Source: Streptomyces carminius (GTDB taxonomy: Bacteria > Actinomycetota > Actinomycetes > Streptomycetales > Streptomycetaceae). Taken from it: DNA of 64,000 nucleotides. Position numbers and translations under genes: made by a program. Location: positions 292,624-356,623 of the forward strand of contig NZ_PGGW01000058.1 in NCBI RefSeq assembly GCF_002794255.1. The letters run 5' to 3'. The notes beneath the pieces are model-generated. The model was not told the origin of the DNA. It ran no database searches and saw nothing but the letters and a program-made list of their open reading frames with translations. Below, in pieces: positions 51,847-59,887 of the stretch (its first letter is position 1; each line of letters opens with the position of its first letter).

Positions 51847-51983
51847 GTACCGGGGACGGCCCCCGGGCGGACGCCACCGCGGGGACGGGGACAGATGGGG
51901 ACAGGCAGGGACGGACAGGGACAGGTGGGGACGGCCGGGAAAAGCGGTGGGGCAGCGGGGGACGGGCTGGCACCCTGGGGAGG

Positions 51984-52799
51984 GTGACCGAGCATCCCCG
52001 GCCCGAGTTGTTCCTGAAGGTCTCCCCCGCACTGCGGATCTTCCTGCCCGCGCGCCGCCGCGCGGACGAACTCCTTCCCGTCCCCCACGACGGCGTCTCC
52101 CCCCTCGTCCAGATCGTGCAGTCCTCGGGTGTGCCGCTGACCGAGGTGGGCGCGCTGGTGGTGGAGGACGGTGGTGGTGGTGCCGGTGGTGGTGGTGCCG
52201 GTGGTGGTGGTGCCGGGCGGCGGGTGGAGCCGTCGTACCGTCCCGGCGCGGGCGAGACGGTCCGGGTCGAGCCCGTGCCCCGGCCGCAGCCGGTGCCCGG
52301 CGGACCGCCGCGCTTCCTGCTGGACGTCCATCTGGGCACGCTGGCCAGGCGGTTGCGGCTGGTGGCGGGCCTGGACACCGCCTACCACAACGACAGGGGC
52401 GACGCCGCCCTGGTCGAGCAGGCCAACGCCGAGCGGCGGGTCCTGCTCTCCCAGGACCGCGGGCTGCTGATGCGCCGCCGGCTGTGGCTGGGCGCCTATG
52501 TGCGCGGCTCGGACCCGGACGACCAGCTCGCCGACGTACTGGACCGCTTCGCGCCGCCCCTGGCGCCGTGGACGCGGTGCACCGCGTGCAACGGGGCGCT
52601 CGCCTCGGTCGGCAAGGCCGAGATCGCGCATCTGCTGCGGCCGGGCACCCGGCGTACGTACGACACCTTCGCCCGCTGCCGCGACTGCGGGCGCGTCTAC
52701 TGGCGCGGGGCGCACGGGGACCGGCTGGAGTCGCTGGTGGCCGGGGCGGTCGGGGCGTTCGGCCCCGACCGCGCCGACCGGTCCGCCGGGGCGGACTGA
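51984..52799 (+). CDS. Mut7-C RNase / ubiquitin-like domain protein
   Basis: GTG 51984, 271 residues. N-terminal ThiS/MoaD-like ubiquitin fold (~8-62; LPVPHDGVSPLVQIVQ), a Gly/Ala spacer (~64-80) made of repeated GGGGA, then the Mut7-C PIN-like domain (~108-215; FLLDVHLGTLARRLRL, LLSQDRGLLMRR) and a zinc ribbon (CTACNG ... CRDCGRVYW, ~205-250). Family function is inferred as RNA processing or decay; not shown experimentally to my knowledge. Confidence 0.9.
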   Translation: MTEHPRPELFLKVSPALRIFLPARRRADELLPVPHDGVSPLVQIVQSSGVPLTEVGALVVEDGGGGAGGGGAGGGGAGRRVEPSYRPGAGETVRVEPVPRPQPVPGGPPRFLLDVHLGTLARRLRLVAGLDTAYHNDRGDAALVEQANAERRVLLSQDRGLLMRRRLWLGAYVRGSDPDDQLADVLDRFAPPLAPWTRCTACNGALASVGKAEIAHLLRPGTRRTYDTFARCRDCGRVYWRGAHGDRLESLVAGAVGAFGPDRADRSAGAD

Positions 52800-52911
52800 G
52801 GCCGGGAGCCCGGCCGGTCGGCCGCCGGGCGCGGGGCGCGGGGCGCGGGGCGGGCCGCACACCGGTACGGAACGTGTCGGCTCATCGGCCGTACCGTCGT
52901 TCTACTCACCC

Positions 52912-52953
52912 ACCTAGGTTGCAATCCTATCTAGCTCATGGTGTCATCTAGGT
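52912..52953. promoter_or_regulatory. padR promoter/operator with three CTAG sites phased by 17 bp
   Basis: CTAG at 52914, 52931 and 52948, exactly 17 bases apart, in contexts ACCTAGGT, ATCTAGCT and ATCTAGGT; the first is a perfect palindrome. TATCTA (52928-52933) could be the -10. Position directly before the PadR start suggests autoregulation. Confidence 0.6.
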
Positions 52954-53307
52954 ATGGCAACAGACCGACGGGCCAGCTGGCTCAAGGGCGTCCTCGACCT
53001 GCTGGTGCTCTCCTGCCTGACCGACGGCGAGAGCTACGGCTACGAGATCGCCAGACGTCTGGACGAGGCGGGGCTCGGCACGATCCGGGGCGGCACCCTC
53101 TACCCGGTGCTCAACCGGCTGGAGGAGGCCGGGCTGGTGGCGGCCGAGTTCCGCGCCGCCGAGCGCGGCCCCGGCCGCCGCTACTACCGGCTCACCGCCG
53201 AGGGCCGCCGGAGCCTGGCCGAGCAGAGCGAGGCGTGGCTGGCGTTCCACCGCACGGTGAGCACCGCGCTGACCGGCGGACCGGCCGCCGCGGCGGCACA
53301 GGGCTGA
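52954..53307 (+). CDS. PadR family transcriptional regulator
   Basis: 117 residues, winged helix: WLKGVLDLLVLSCLTDGESYGYEIA (partly), IRGGTLYPVLNRLEEAGLV (recognition helix and wing, ~48) and RYYRLTAEG (~85). The C-terminal helix is short, as in PadR subfamily 2. Followed at 40 bases by a DUF1700-like membrane protein, the standard partner arrangement for PadR/DUF1700 modules in Streptomyces and Firmicutes. Confidence 0.95.
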   Translation: MATDRRASWLKGVLDLLVLSCLTDGESYGYEIARRLDEAGLGTIRGGTLYPVLNRLEEAGLVAAEFRAAERGPGRRYYRLTAEGRRSLAEQSEAWLAFHRTVSTALTGGPAAAAAQG

Positions 53308-53346
53308 GCGTCCCGCGCACGAGGGCCGCAGACGAGGGGAGAGACC

Positions 53347-54096
53347 ATGGACGCGTACTTCACGGATCTGGCGGAGCGGCTCCGCGCCCGGGGCGTCGCC
53401 GAGGAGCGGGTGACCGTCACCCTCACCGAGCTGCACGACCACCTGCTGGACGCCGACAGCACGCCGGAGGCGGAGTTCGGCCCGGTGGCCGAGTTCGCCG
53501 AGCAGCTCGCCCGCGGCACCGGCGCGTCCGCCCCCGAGGCCGCCGGACAGCCCGGCTCCCGCGCCCAGGAGTGGCGCTGGACCGCCGACATCTACACCGA
53601 CCGGGAGCTGCTGAACCGCTACGGCGGCCAGGGCTGGGAGGTCGAGCGCGTGGACCGGCTGGGCCAGTTCGTCTGCCGCCGCGACCCCGGGAACGCCATG
53701 CGCTGGGAGTACCGGCGCGAGACCACGCTCCGCGGGGAGCGCGGCAAACTGGCCGCCCGGCTCGCCCCGGACGGCTGGGAGCCATGCGGCCGGTGGGCGT
53801 ACCTGGCGTACTTCAAGCGCCCGTGTGCCGTCACCGCCGGTCCGGCCGCCGCACTGGCCGCCGCGCCGGAGGTCCCGGGGCGCCGGGTGTTCTTCAGCCG
53901 CAAGTACCGCGCCCTGCTGATGGCGGTGCTGGCCCTGCTGGTGGCCGAGGCCGTCTACTTCGGCAACTCGGACATCTCCCTCGGCGACCCCGCCACCCTC
54001 GCGGGCATGGTGGTCGGCGCACTGGCGGGAGGCGCCGGGGCCGCGTACGGCCTCCGCCGCCACCTGCGGAAGGAGCGGTCGGCCGGGCAGCCGTGA
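53347..54096 (+). CDS. DUF1700-like / DUF2812-like membrane protein
   Basis: 249 residues. The N-terminal ~60 residues form the helical DUF1700-like unit (FTDLAERLRARG, LTELHDHLLDAD). The middle (~78-160) has WRWTADIYTDRELLNRYGGQGWEVE and GWEPCGRWAYLAYFKRP, like DUF2812. Two C-terminal helices (~183-203, 213-232) anchor it. Probable sensor or target of the PadR regulator upstream. Stop overlaps an ATG of the next frame (TGATG). Confidence 0.8.
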   Translation: MDAYFTDLAERLRARGVAEERVTVTLTELHDHLLDADSTPEAEFGPVAEFAEQLARGTGASAPEAAGQPGSRAQEWRWTADIYTDRELLNRYGGQGWEVERVDRLGQFVCRRDPGNAMRWEYRRETTLRGERGKLAARLAPDGWEPCGRWAYLAYFKRPCAVTAGPAAALAAAPEVPGRRVFFSRKYRALLMAVLALLVAEAVYFGNSDISLGDPATLAGMVVGALAGGAGAAYGLRRHLRKERSAGQP

Positions 54097-54197
54097 TGGC
54101 CGCCGCCGGGGTTACCGCCCGGGCCGGACCGGGCAGAACACGCCCGGAGGGCACGACACGACACGGCACGGCACGACAGGCCCGGGAGGAGCAGCCG

Positions 54198-55064
54198 TTG
54201 ACCACGACCCGCCGCCCCGTCCGTCCCTCCCGTCCCGCCCGCGCGGCCGCCCTGGTCGGGCGGCTGCGTCCCGCCCTGTACGCGCTGGTGGTGGCGCTCG
54301 TCCTGGCCGACCTCGGCGCCGAGGTGGCCGACCTCGGTGACGGAAGGGGCCTGTCCGGCCGGGTACTGCTCGCGGCTGCCGGGCTCGCGCTGGCCGCCGA
54401 GGCGCTGCGCGCGTACCTCACCCGGGCCGTCCACCGGGGGCCCGAGCCCGCCGCGGTGGAGGTCGCACCGCCGGTCACCGGCCGCTGGAGCGCGCTCAAC
54501 AGCCCGGCCGACAAGGTCCCCAGCCACGGCGTCCGGGCCTACGGCCAGGCGTACGCGATCGACGTCGTGCGGGAGCCGGAGCCGCCCCGGGAGCCCCGCC
54601 CGGCGTTCGGCTGGTGGCCGCCCGTCCGCCGCAACCGCGACTTCCCCGCCTTCGGCGAGCCGGTGCTGGCGGTGGCCGACGCCACGGTCGTACGGGTCCG
54701 GGACGGCCGCCGCGACCATCTCACCCGCAGCTCCTACCCGGCCCTGCTCCCCTTCTTCGTCGAGGCGTCCTTCCGCGACCTGGCCGGATTCGGTGCCCTC
54801 GTCGGCAACCACCTGGTGCTCGACCTCGGCGACGGCACGTACGCCCTCTACGCCCATCTGAAGCGCGGCTCGGTCACGGTGCGGGAGGGCGAACGGGTAC
54901 GGACGGGCCAGGTGGTGGCCCGGGTCGGCAACACCGGCAACTCCACCGAGCCGCACCTGCACTTCCAGTTGATGGACGCCGCCGACCCCTGCACCGCGCG
55001 CGGCGTGCCGTTCGCCTGGCGCGGGGTGGGCGTGCCGCGGAACGAGGAGACGTTCACCGTGTGA
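54198..55064 (+). CDS. M23 family metallopeptidase, membrane anchored
   Basis: TTG 54198 is chosen for the strong GGGAGGAG at 54184-54191; an ATG at 54096 overlapping the upstream stop is possible but its first 34 codons look non-coding. 288 residues: two helices (~22-45, 50-72), then an extracytoplasmic region with the LytM site: SHGVRAYGQAYAID (His/Asp, ~110) and EPHLHFQLMD (HxH, ~256), plus YALYAHLKRGS. Cleaves peptidoglycan cross-bridges. Same strand as the PadR operon. Confidence 0.9.
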   Translation: MTTTRRPVRPSRPARAAALVGRLRPALYALVVALVLADLGAEVADLGDGRGLSGRVLLAAAGLALAAEALRAYLTRAVHRGPEPAAVEVAPPVTGRWSALNSPADKVPSHGVRAYGQAYAIDVVREPEPPREPRPAFGWWPPVRRNRDFPAFGEPVLAVADATVVRVRDGRRDHLTRSSYPALLPFFVEASFRDLAGFGALVGNHLVLDLGDGTYALYAHLKRGSVTVREGERVRTGQVVARVGNTGNSTEPHLHFQLMDAADPCTARGVPFAWRGVGVPRNEETFTV

Positions 55065-55190
55065 CCGCGGACGGCGAACCTCCCGGCCGTTCACGCCAAT
55101 TGGCCGATTCACGCCCCTTACCGGCGGTCTCACCGGAAAAGCGGATCACGGTACGGGAAGTTCCCTCACCCGACACCGGAGGAGAGTGCG

Positions 55191-56075
55191 ATGGCGCGCG
55201 TGTCACGCAGGAGCAGGACCGCCGTGGTGACGGCTGCCGGGCTGCTGGCCGGTACGGCCGTACTGACCGGCTGCGGCGACGACGGGAACGGCAGTGCCTC
55301 CGAACCCGGCGGCGAGGAGACCCGCGACGGGGACCGGAGCACCACCGAGGTCGTCCGGGCCGCCCACGAGGAGACCCTGGAGGCCGAGACGGCGAAGCTG
55401 GAGCTGCGGGTACGCGCCGCCGCCGACGGAGAGCAGCAGACGATCACCGGGAACGGCGTCATCGACCTGGTCGACGGCACGAGCAGGCTGACGATCGGGA
55501 CGGGCGGCCAGAAGATCGAGCAGCGGGTGGTGGAGCAGGACCTCTACCAGCGGCTCCCCGAGTCCCTGCGCGGGCAGCTCGGCGGGGACAAGCCGTGGAT
55601 CAAGGTCGATCTGGGCGAGATCGCCCTGGCGGCCGGCGGCACCGGCGAGCTGCAGATCACCGACCCGGCCCAGGCCATGGAGTACGCCGGCGCCCTGACG
55701 GACGGCGACGCCGAACGCGTCGGCACCGAGAAGATCGACGGCGTGGAGACCACGAAGTACCGGGTGGAGGTGGACGTCGACGAACTCGCCAGGGGCGACA
55801 ACCCCCAGGCCCAGCGGCTCCGGGAGCAGCTCGGCGACACCCTGCCGATGCACCTGTGGCTCGACGACGAGGACCGCATCCGCCGCCAGCAGTTCGACAT
55901 CGACCTGGGGGCGGTGAACTCCACCCAGGACCCGCAGGGCTCGAAGAACCCGCAGAGCACCGCGCTCCGCACCACGCTCGAGTTCAGCGACTTCGGCACC
56001 GAGGTCGACGTCTCCCCGCCGCCCGCCGAGGACACCACGGACGTGACCGACAAGATCACCAAGCGCGGCGGGTAG
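55191..56075 (+). CDS. LppX/LprAFG-like lipoprotein
   Basis: 294 residues with lipobox AVLTGCGDD (Cys ~28). After an acidic Gly/Glu linker the chain shows the long beta-half-barrel pattern of LppX/LprG-like proteins (GNGVIDLVDGTSRLTIG, YQRLPESLR, KPWIKVDLG, YRVEVDVDELA, LPMHLWLDDEDRIRR). In mycobacteria such proteins carry lipids; in Streptomyces the ligand is unknown. GGAGGAG upstream supports the ATG. Confidence 0.88.
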   Translation: MARVSRRSRTAVVTAAGLLAGTAVLTGCGDDGNGSASEPGGEETRDGDRSTTEVVRAAHEETLEAETAKLELRVRAAADGEQQTITGNGVIDLVDGTSRLTIGTGGQKIEQRVVEQDLYQRLPESLRGQLGGDKPWIKVDLGEIALAAGGTGELQITDPAQAMEYAGALTDGDAERVGTEKIDGVETTKYRVEVDVDELARGDNPQAQRLREQLGDTLPMHLWLDDEDRIRRQQFDIDLGAVNSTQDPQGSKNPQSTALRTTLEFSDFGTEVDVSPPPAEDTTDVTDKITKRGG

Positions 56076-56083
56076 TCCTCCCC

Positions 56084-56115
56084 GGACGGCTGGACGGCTG
56101 GACGGCTGGACGGCT
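56084..56115. repeat. Four tandem copies of GGACGGCT
   Basis: Perfect 8-bp units from 56084 to 56115, nine bases after the lipoprotein stop, in the gap before the bidirectional terminator. Confidence 0.9.
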
Positions 56116-56132
56116 GATGGCGCACAGGACGT

Positions 56133-56181
56133 CCGGCAGGCGGGCTTCCCCGCTCAGGAGCGGAGGACGCCCGCCTGCCGG
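56133..56181. terminator. Bidirectional hairpin between lipoprotein and TerD-VWA genes
   Basis: A 13-bp stem (56133-56145 with 56169-56181) enclosing a nested 5-bp stem. The right arm lies within the last codons of the TerD-VWA gene. Confidence 0.75.
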
Positions 56182-57533
56182 GCGGCCCGGATCCACTGCG
56201 GGAACTCCGACAGCAGCCGGTCGTACAGCTCCGGGTCCGAGACCTTGTCGATGTCGTCCACGGCGAAGAAACCGACGTTGTCGACCCGGCGGCCCGGCAG
56301 CGTGTCGAACCGCTCCAGCACCCCGTAGTTCGCCCTGCCCAGCCCCACGAACTGCCAGAAGACCGGCTCCTCGACCGCCTCCCGCAGCTCCTTCTCGATC
56401 TGGTCGTTGCGGTAGACCCCGCCGTCGGAGAAGAACAGCACCAGGGTCGGATCCGGTGCCGGGTGCTCGCGGACGTACGCGCGGACCTCGGCGATGACCT
56501 TCTGCTCCTCGTTCTGGATGCCGATCGTCCGCATGTCGATCTGCTCGGGCGCCAGCCCGCGCTTGCGCTTCTTCGGCCGCCCGAAGAGGCTCAGCTCCCC
56601 CACCCGTACGTGCAGCCCGATCCACTCGGGCAGCTCGCCCAGCCGCAGGTCCGGCAGCCGGGCCGGGGACGAGGCGAACGTCCACGCCTGCATCTCGCCG
56701 TCGTCGTCGAGCTGCGCGGCCACCGCCGCCATGCGCTCGACGACCCCGGCGACGACGCCCTTGCTGTAGAGGAACGACATCGAGCCGGAGGCGTCCAGGA
56801 CGAGGATCACCCGCGCCCGCGCCCCCTCCGCGCCGTGCTTGCGGAGGCTGACGGCGACCTGCTCCTTGCGGAGGGAGAGGCGCTTGCGCATGTCGACGGG
56901 GAGGTGCTCCTCGCCCTTGGTCAGCCGCGGGGCAGCCGCGGCGGGAGGAGCGGCGGGGGGCGGCGGCGCCTGCGGCTGGGGCCGTGCGGGCTGCGGCTGC
57001 GGCTCGTCCACACTGATGCCGTAGTCGGTGGCCAGCCCGGCCAGCCCCGATGCGTACCCCTGCCCGACCGCCCGGAACTTCCACTGCCCGCCGCGCAGGT
57101 ACAGCTCGCCGCCGACGAACGCCGTCTCGGCCGTCGCCGCCATCTCGAACCACACCAGTTCGGCGCCGGTAGCCGCGTCCTGCAACGTCAGCCGCAGCCC
57201 GGTGAGCTGCCCGAACGTCCCGCCGTCGGCCGAGGCGCACAGCAGCACCCGTTCGACGCCCGCCTCCAGCCGGGCCGTGTCCACCTCCACGGTGTCCAGG
57301 ACCGCGCCGCCCTCGCGCCGCTTGCCGAGGTGGCGCACGGCGCCGGAGGCGTGGCGGGGCTGGTTGTAGAAGACGAAGTCGGTGTCGTCCCGCACCCGCC
57401 CGGCGGCGGTCAGCAGCAGCGCCGACGCGTCGGCGTCCGGCACACCGGGCGCGTCCGCCCAGCTCAGTACGGCCCGGACGGCGGGTACGGACAGCGGCAC
57501 GTTGGCGCCCTTGCGCAGGGATGCGGTACTCAC
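56154..57533 (-). CDS. TerD domain - VWA domain protein (tellurium-resistance type)
   Basis: GTG 57533 (STASLRKGANVPL); upstream residues to 57605 look non-coding. 459 residues. TerD domain (~5-175): LSWADAPGVPDADASALLL, DFVFYNQPRHASGAV, Ca-binding-type acidic residues. A Pro/Gln/Ala linker (~180-210), then a VWA domain (~235-445) with MIDAS motif LVLDASGSMS (~247) and FFSDGG. TerD proteins bind calcium in stress-response clusters; here it stands alone without terBCE, so a role in tellurite resistance is not implied. Confidence 0.92.
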   Translation of the reverse strand: MSTASLRKGANVPLSVPAVRAVLSWADAPGVPDADASALLLTAAGRVRDDTDFVFYNQPRHASGAVRHLGKRREGGAVLDTVEVDTARLEAGVERVLLCASADGGTFGQLTGLRLTLQDAATGAELVWFEMAATAETAFVGGELYLRGGQWKFRAVGQGYASGLAGLATDYGISVDEPQPQPARPQPQAPPPPAAPPAAAAPRLTKGEEHLPVDMRKRLSLRKEQVAVSLRKHGAEGARARVILVLDASGSMSFLYSKGVVAGVVERMAAVAAQLDDDGEMQAWTFASSPARLPDLRLGELPEWIGLHVRVGELSLFGRPKKRKRGLAPEQIDMRTIGIQNEEQKVIAEVRAYVREHPAPDPTLVLFFSDGGVYRNDQIEKELREAVEEPVFWQFVGLGRANYGVLERFDTLPGRRVDNVGFFAVDDIDKVSDPELYDRLLSEFPQWIRAARQAGVLRS

Positions 57534-57840
57534 CCGGCCAGTCTGCCCCGGCCCCGGCCCGCACGGACCCGGTGGGGGCAGTAATCCGCACGGAACGTCG
57601 GGCACGGGACGCGTTCTTCCCTGCGGGAGTCAGGACCCCGATCCTCCGGTTCCCGCGCCGCCCCGAGAGATCCCCGTCCCGCCCCGCCGACCCGTTGGGC
57701 GGCATAACAGCAGGTCAGCGTGTGGGACGTCCCACGTGTACGTCAACTTCCCCAGGGGTGCGGCGGCCACCGGTCACTGTCCCGCAGCCTTGTCGGCAAG
57801 CCGGCCGGTGCGGTCGGCTCCACCCGTTCGAAGGAAGTAC
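57534..57840. promoter_or_regulatory. Promoter region with GTGGGACGTCCCAC palindrome
   Basis: 307 bases between divergent genes. A perfect 14-bp palindrome at 57722-57735 followed by ACGTGTACGT is a likely operator for the secreted protein gene at 57841. No coding frame is convincing. Confidence 0.4.
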
Positions 57841-58284
57841 ATGCGAGCCACGAAGAGAACGTTCGTCAGCGCCGTAGCCGTCGCCGGGATCGCCGCGACG
57901 ACCCTGACCACCGCGGGCACCAGCTTCGCCGCGTCCGCCCCGGACACCAGGCCGGCGGCGGTCACCGCCGAGGCCGCCGCCCCGCTCGCGGTGGTCAACC
58001 TCGGGCTGACCATCACGCAGGCCAAGAACCTCCAGGCGTACCTGCGGGACTTCTACGGCTACACCGGCGCGATCGACGGACAGCTGGGCACCAACAGCTG
58101 GAAGGCGATGCAGCGCAGCCTCAGGAACTTCGGCTACACCGGGGCGATCGACGGGGTCGTCGGCGGCGGAACGGTGAAGGCGCTCCAGCGCCTGCTGCGG
58201 AGCTACGGCTACGACGGTCCCCTCGACGGAATCATCGGACCGGAGACCAAGGCCGCGTTCAGGGGATACGCGATCTCCCGCTGA
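57841..58284 (+). CDS. Secreted peptidoglycan-binding-like protein
   Basis: 147 residues, GAAGGAAG before the ATG. Signal peptide (to ~31, TSFAASAPD). The mature part consists of a peptidoglycan-binding domain with three related units: FYGYTGAIDGQLG (~77), FGYTGAIDGVVG (~98), YGYDGPLDGIIG (~121), each followed by a TxxA helix. No catalytic domain is attached. Probably a small wall-associated or inhibitor-like protein. Confidence 0.85.
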   Translation: MRATKRTFVSAVAVAGIAATTLTTAGTSFAASAPDTRPAAVTAEAAAPLAVVNLGLTITQAKNLQAYLRDFYGYTGAIDGQLGTNSWKAMQRSLRNFGYTGAIDGVVGGGTVKALQRLLRSYGYDGPLDGIIGPETKAAFRGYAISR

Positions 58285-58312
58285 GCCTGCCGCGTAACTG
58301 ATCACGGGTGAT

Positions 58313-58358
58313 CGCGGGTACCGGAGGACCGGCCCCACCACCGCCTCCGGTACCCGCG
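58313..58358. terminator. Bidirectional hairpin
   Basis: A perfect 15-bp stem (58313-58327 with 58344-58358) and 16-base loop between two convergent genes. Confidence 0.85.
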
Positions 58359-58452
58359 CCCGCGGCCCGGCGTCGAGGAGACGAAACACGGGCGAGCGGT
58401 GCATCCAGGCCACTGACCGGCCCGTTCTTCCCGGGACCGGCGGGCGGACCGG

Positions 58453-59019
58453 CTAGCGCGCCACGCGGTGGCGGAGGTAGACGACTTTCGAGTTGAAGGT
58501 GCGGGTCTCGACGAGTTCGAGGTCCACCCGGCGCTCGCGCCGGGGAAAGAACGGGATGCCACCGCCGACCAGCACCGGGTGGACAATGGCCCGGTACTCG
58601 TCGATCAGGTCCAGCTCGGCCGCCTCGGCGGCGAGGGTCGCGCCGCCGATCGCGATCTCGCCGCCCTCCCCCGGCTCGGCCCGCAGCCGCCCGATTTCCT
58701 CCGCCAAGCCGCCGGAGGCCAGGCGGGCCTGGCCCCGCACCGCCGACAGCGTGGTGGAGAACACCACCTTCGGGAGCGGCTTCCAGAGCGCGGCCCATTC
58801 CAGCTCGGCGTCGTCGAGGGACTGGTCCTGCTCGGCGGTCTCCCAGTACAGCATCGTCTCGTACAGCCGCCGCCCCAGCAGATGGACGCCGACCCCCCGG
58901 ATCTCGTCGATCCAGAAGCGGAAGACCTCCTCGTCGGGCTCCGACCAGTCGAACCCGCCGTCCGGCCCGGCGATGTAGCCATCGAGCGAGACGTTCATCG
59001 AATAGGTCACGCTGCGCAT
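58453..59019 (-). CDS. Dihydrofolate reductase family (RibD C-terminal-like) protein
   Basis: ATG 59019 with GAGGAGG upstream. 188 residues of the RibD_C/DHFR fold: SVTYSMNVSLDGYIAGPDGG (~3), HLLGRRLYETM (~46), STTLSAVRGQARL (~89), IAIGGATLAAEAAELDLIDEY (~123) and HPVLVGGGIPFF (~148). NADPH-dependent reductases of unknown substrate, common in Streptomyces. Not a true dihydrofolate reductase. Confidence 0.92.
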   Translation of the reverse strand: MRSVTYSMNVSLDGYIAGPDGGFDWSEPDEEVFRFWIDEIRGVGVHLLGRRLYETMLYWETAEQDQSLDDAELEWAALWKPLPKVVFSTTLSAVRGQARLASGGLAEEIGRLRAEPGEGGEIAIGGATLAAEAAELDLIDEYRAIVHPVLVGGGIPFFPRRERRVDLELVETRTFNSKVVYLRHRVAR

Positions 59020-59302
59020 CAGAGGTCCTCCTCGGTGACGGGTCCGACAGTACGACCGCCAAACGCCGCAGAACTCATCGCGACTCGCGGGATTCCCCCC
59101 GGGCGGGGCCACCTCACGGGATCACTCCATTGCGGGGGCGAGGGTCGGCATGATGGCAGAACATGTCCGCTCCATTCCAACCCTCGCTGCGAAGTCGAAT
59201 ACTTCGTGGCCTGCCGCTCGAAGCTCCCCCCTTGCCATACAGCACCGATCACATTGCCGCCGGGGTAAACAACCATGTCCATACGGCGTCCGACACCCAC
59301 CT

Positions 59303-59887
59303 TCAAGGAAGAAGAGGCACAAGATCCAGCCACATCCTGACACCTTCACACGCCTCATCTTTTTCTTGAATAAGGCGCCCCACATCCTTCACGGCACCTA
59401 GAAGATTTTTAATCCGTCGCAGAGTCAGCATTTCTTCACGACTTAGACTACGCCACCGCGAAGCCCTCTCTTTTGCCTCCTCAAACGGATACGGGATGGA
59501 ATCAAGAACTAGGCCACACAGCTCCTCCAGACTCCAAGTCGGCCCCAAATCCCTTCCATCCAGATTCCGAATTACGTAAGATCTGATTCGAGCTTCATCG
59601 ACAGAAGAAGCAAGGAGGTCGGAAGCCCCACATACTTCTTTCCGCCGGATGCAAAAAATCGCCACCTCGGCCCACAGGACTCTTTCCTCCTGCGGCAGTG
59701 AACTTTGCATCCTGCCGACGCCCATGTCTCGCAACTCCTCCAACGCGGAGCCGGACAGGCCCTCTACCGGAAGAGACAGAACGATACTCTTAACATCCCT
59801 TGCGGAGACACCCCTCGGATGCTTTCCGAAAAGGTTGATCAGCTCATTTGACTCTTCACTCGAGGAATGAAATTCCGGCCCGCTCAA
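59303..59887 (-). CDS. Probable immunity protein of the Rhs toxin
   Basis: TTG 59887 is chosen for GGAGGG six bases before it; the frame runs to 59938 without a better site. 194 residues, overlapping the toxin's 3' end by 32 bases. Soluble, charged, mostly helical (ELINLFGKHPRG, WAEVAIFCIRRKEV, WSLEELCGLVLDSIPYPFEEA). I do not recognise a family. GC is around 50%, far below the Rhs core. Position directly after and overlapping a polymorphic toxin tip is what defines immunity genes; the function is inferred from that alone. Confidence 0.7.
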   Translation of the reverse strand: MSGPEFHSSSEESNELINLFGKHPRGVSARDVKSIVLSLPVEGLSGSALEELRDMGVGRMQSSLPQEERVLWAEVAIFCIRRKEVCGASDLLASSVDEARIRSYVIRNLDGRDLGPTWSLEELCGLVLDSIPYPFEEAKERASRWRSLSREEMLTLRRIKNLLGAVKDVGRLIQEKDEACEGVRMWLDLVPLLP

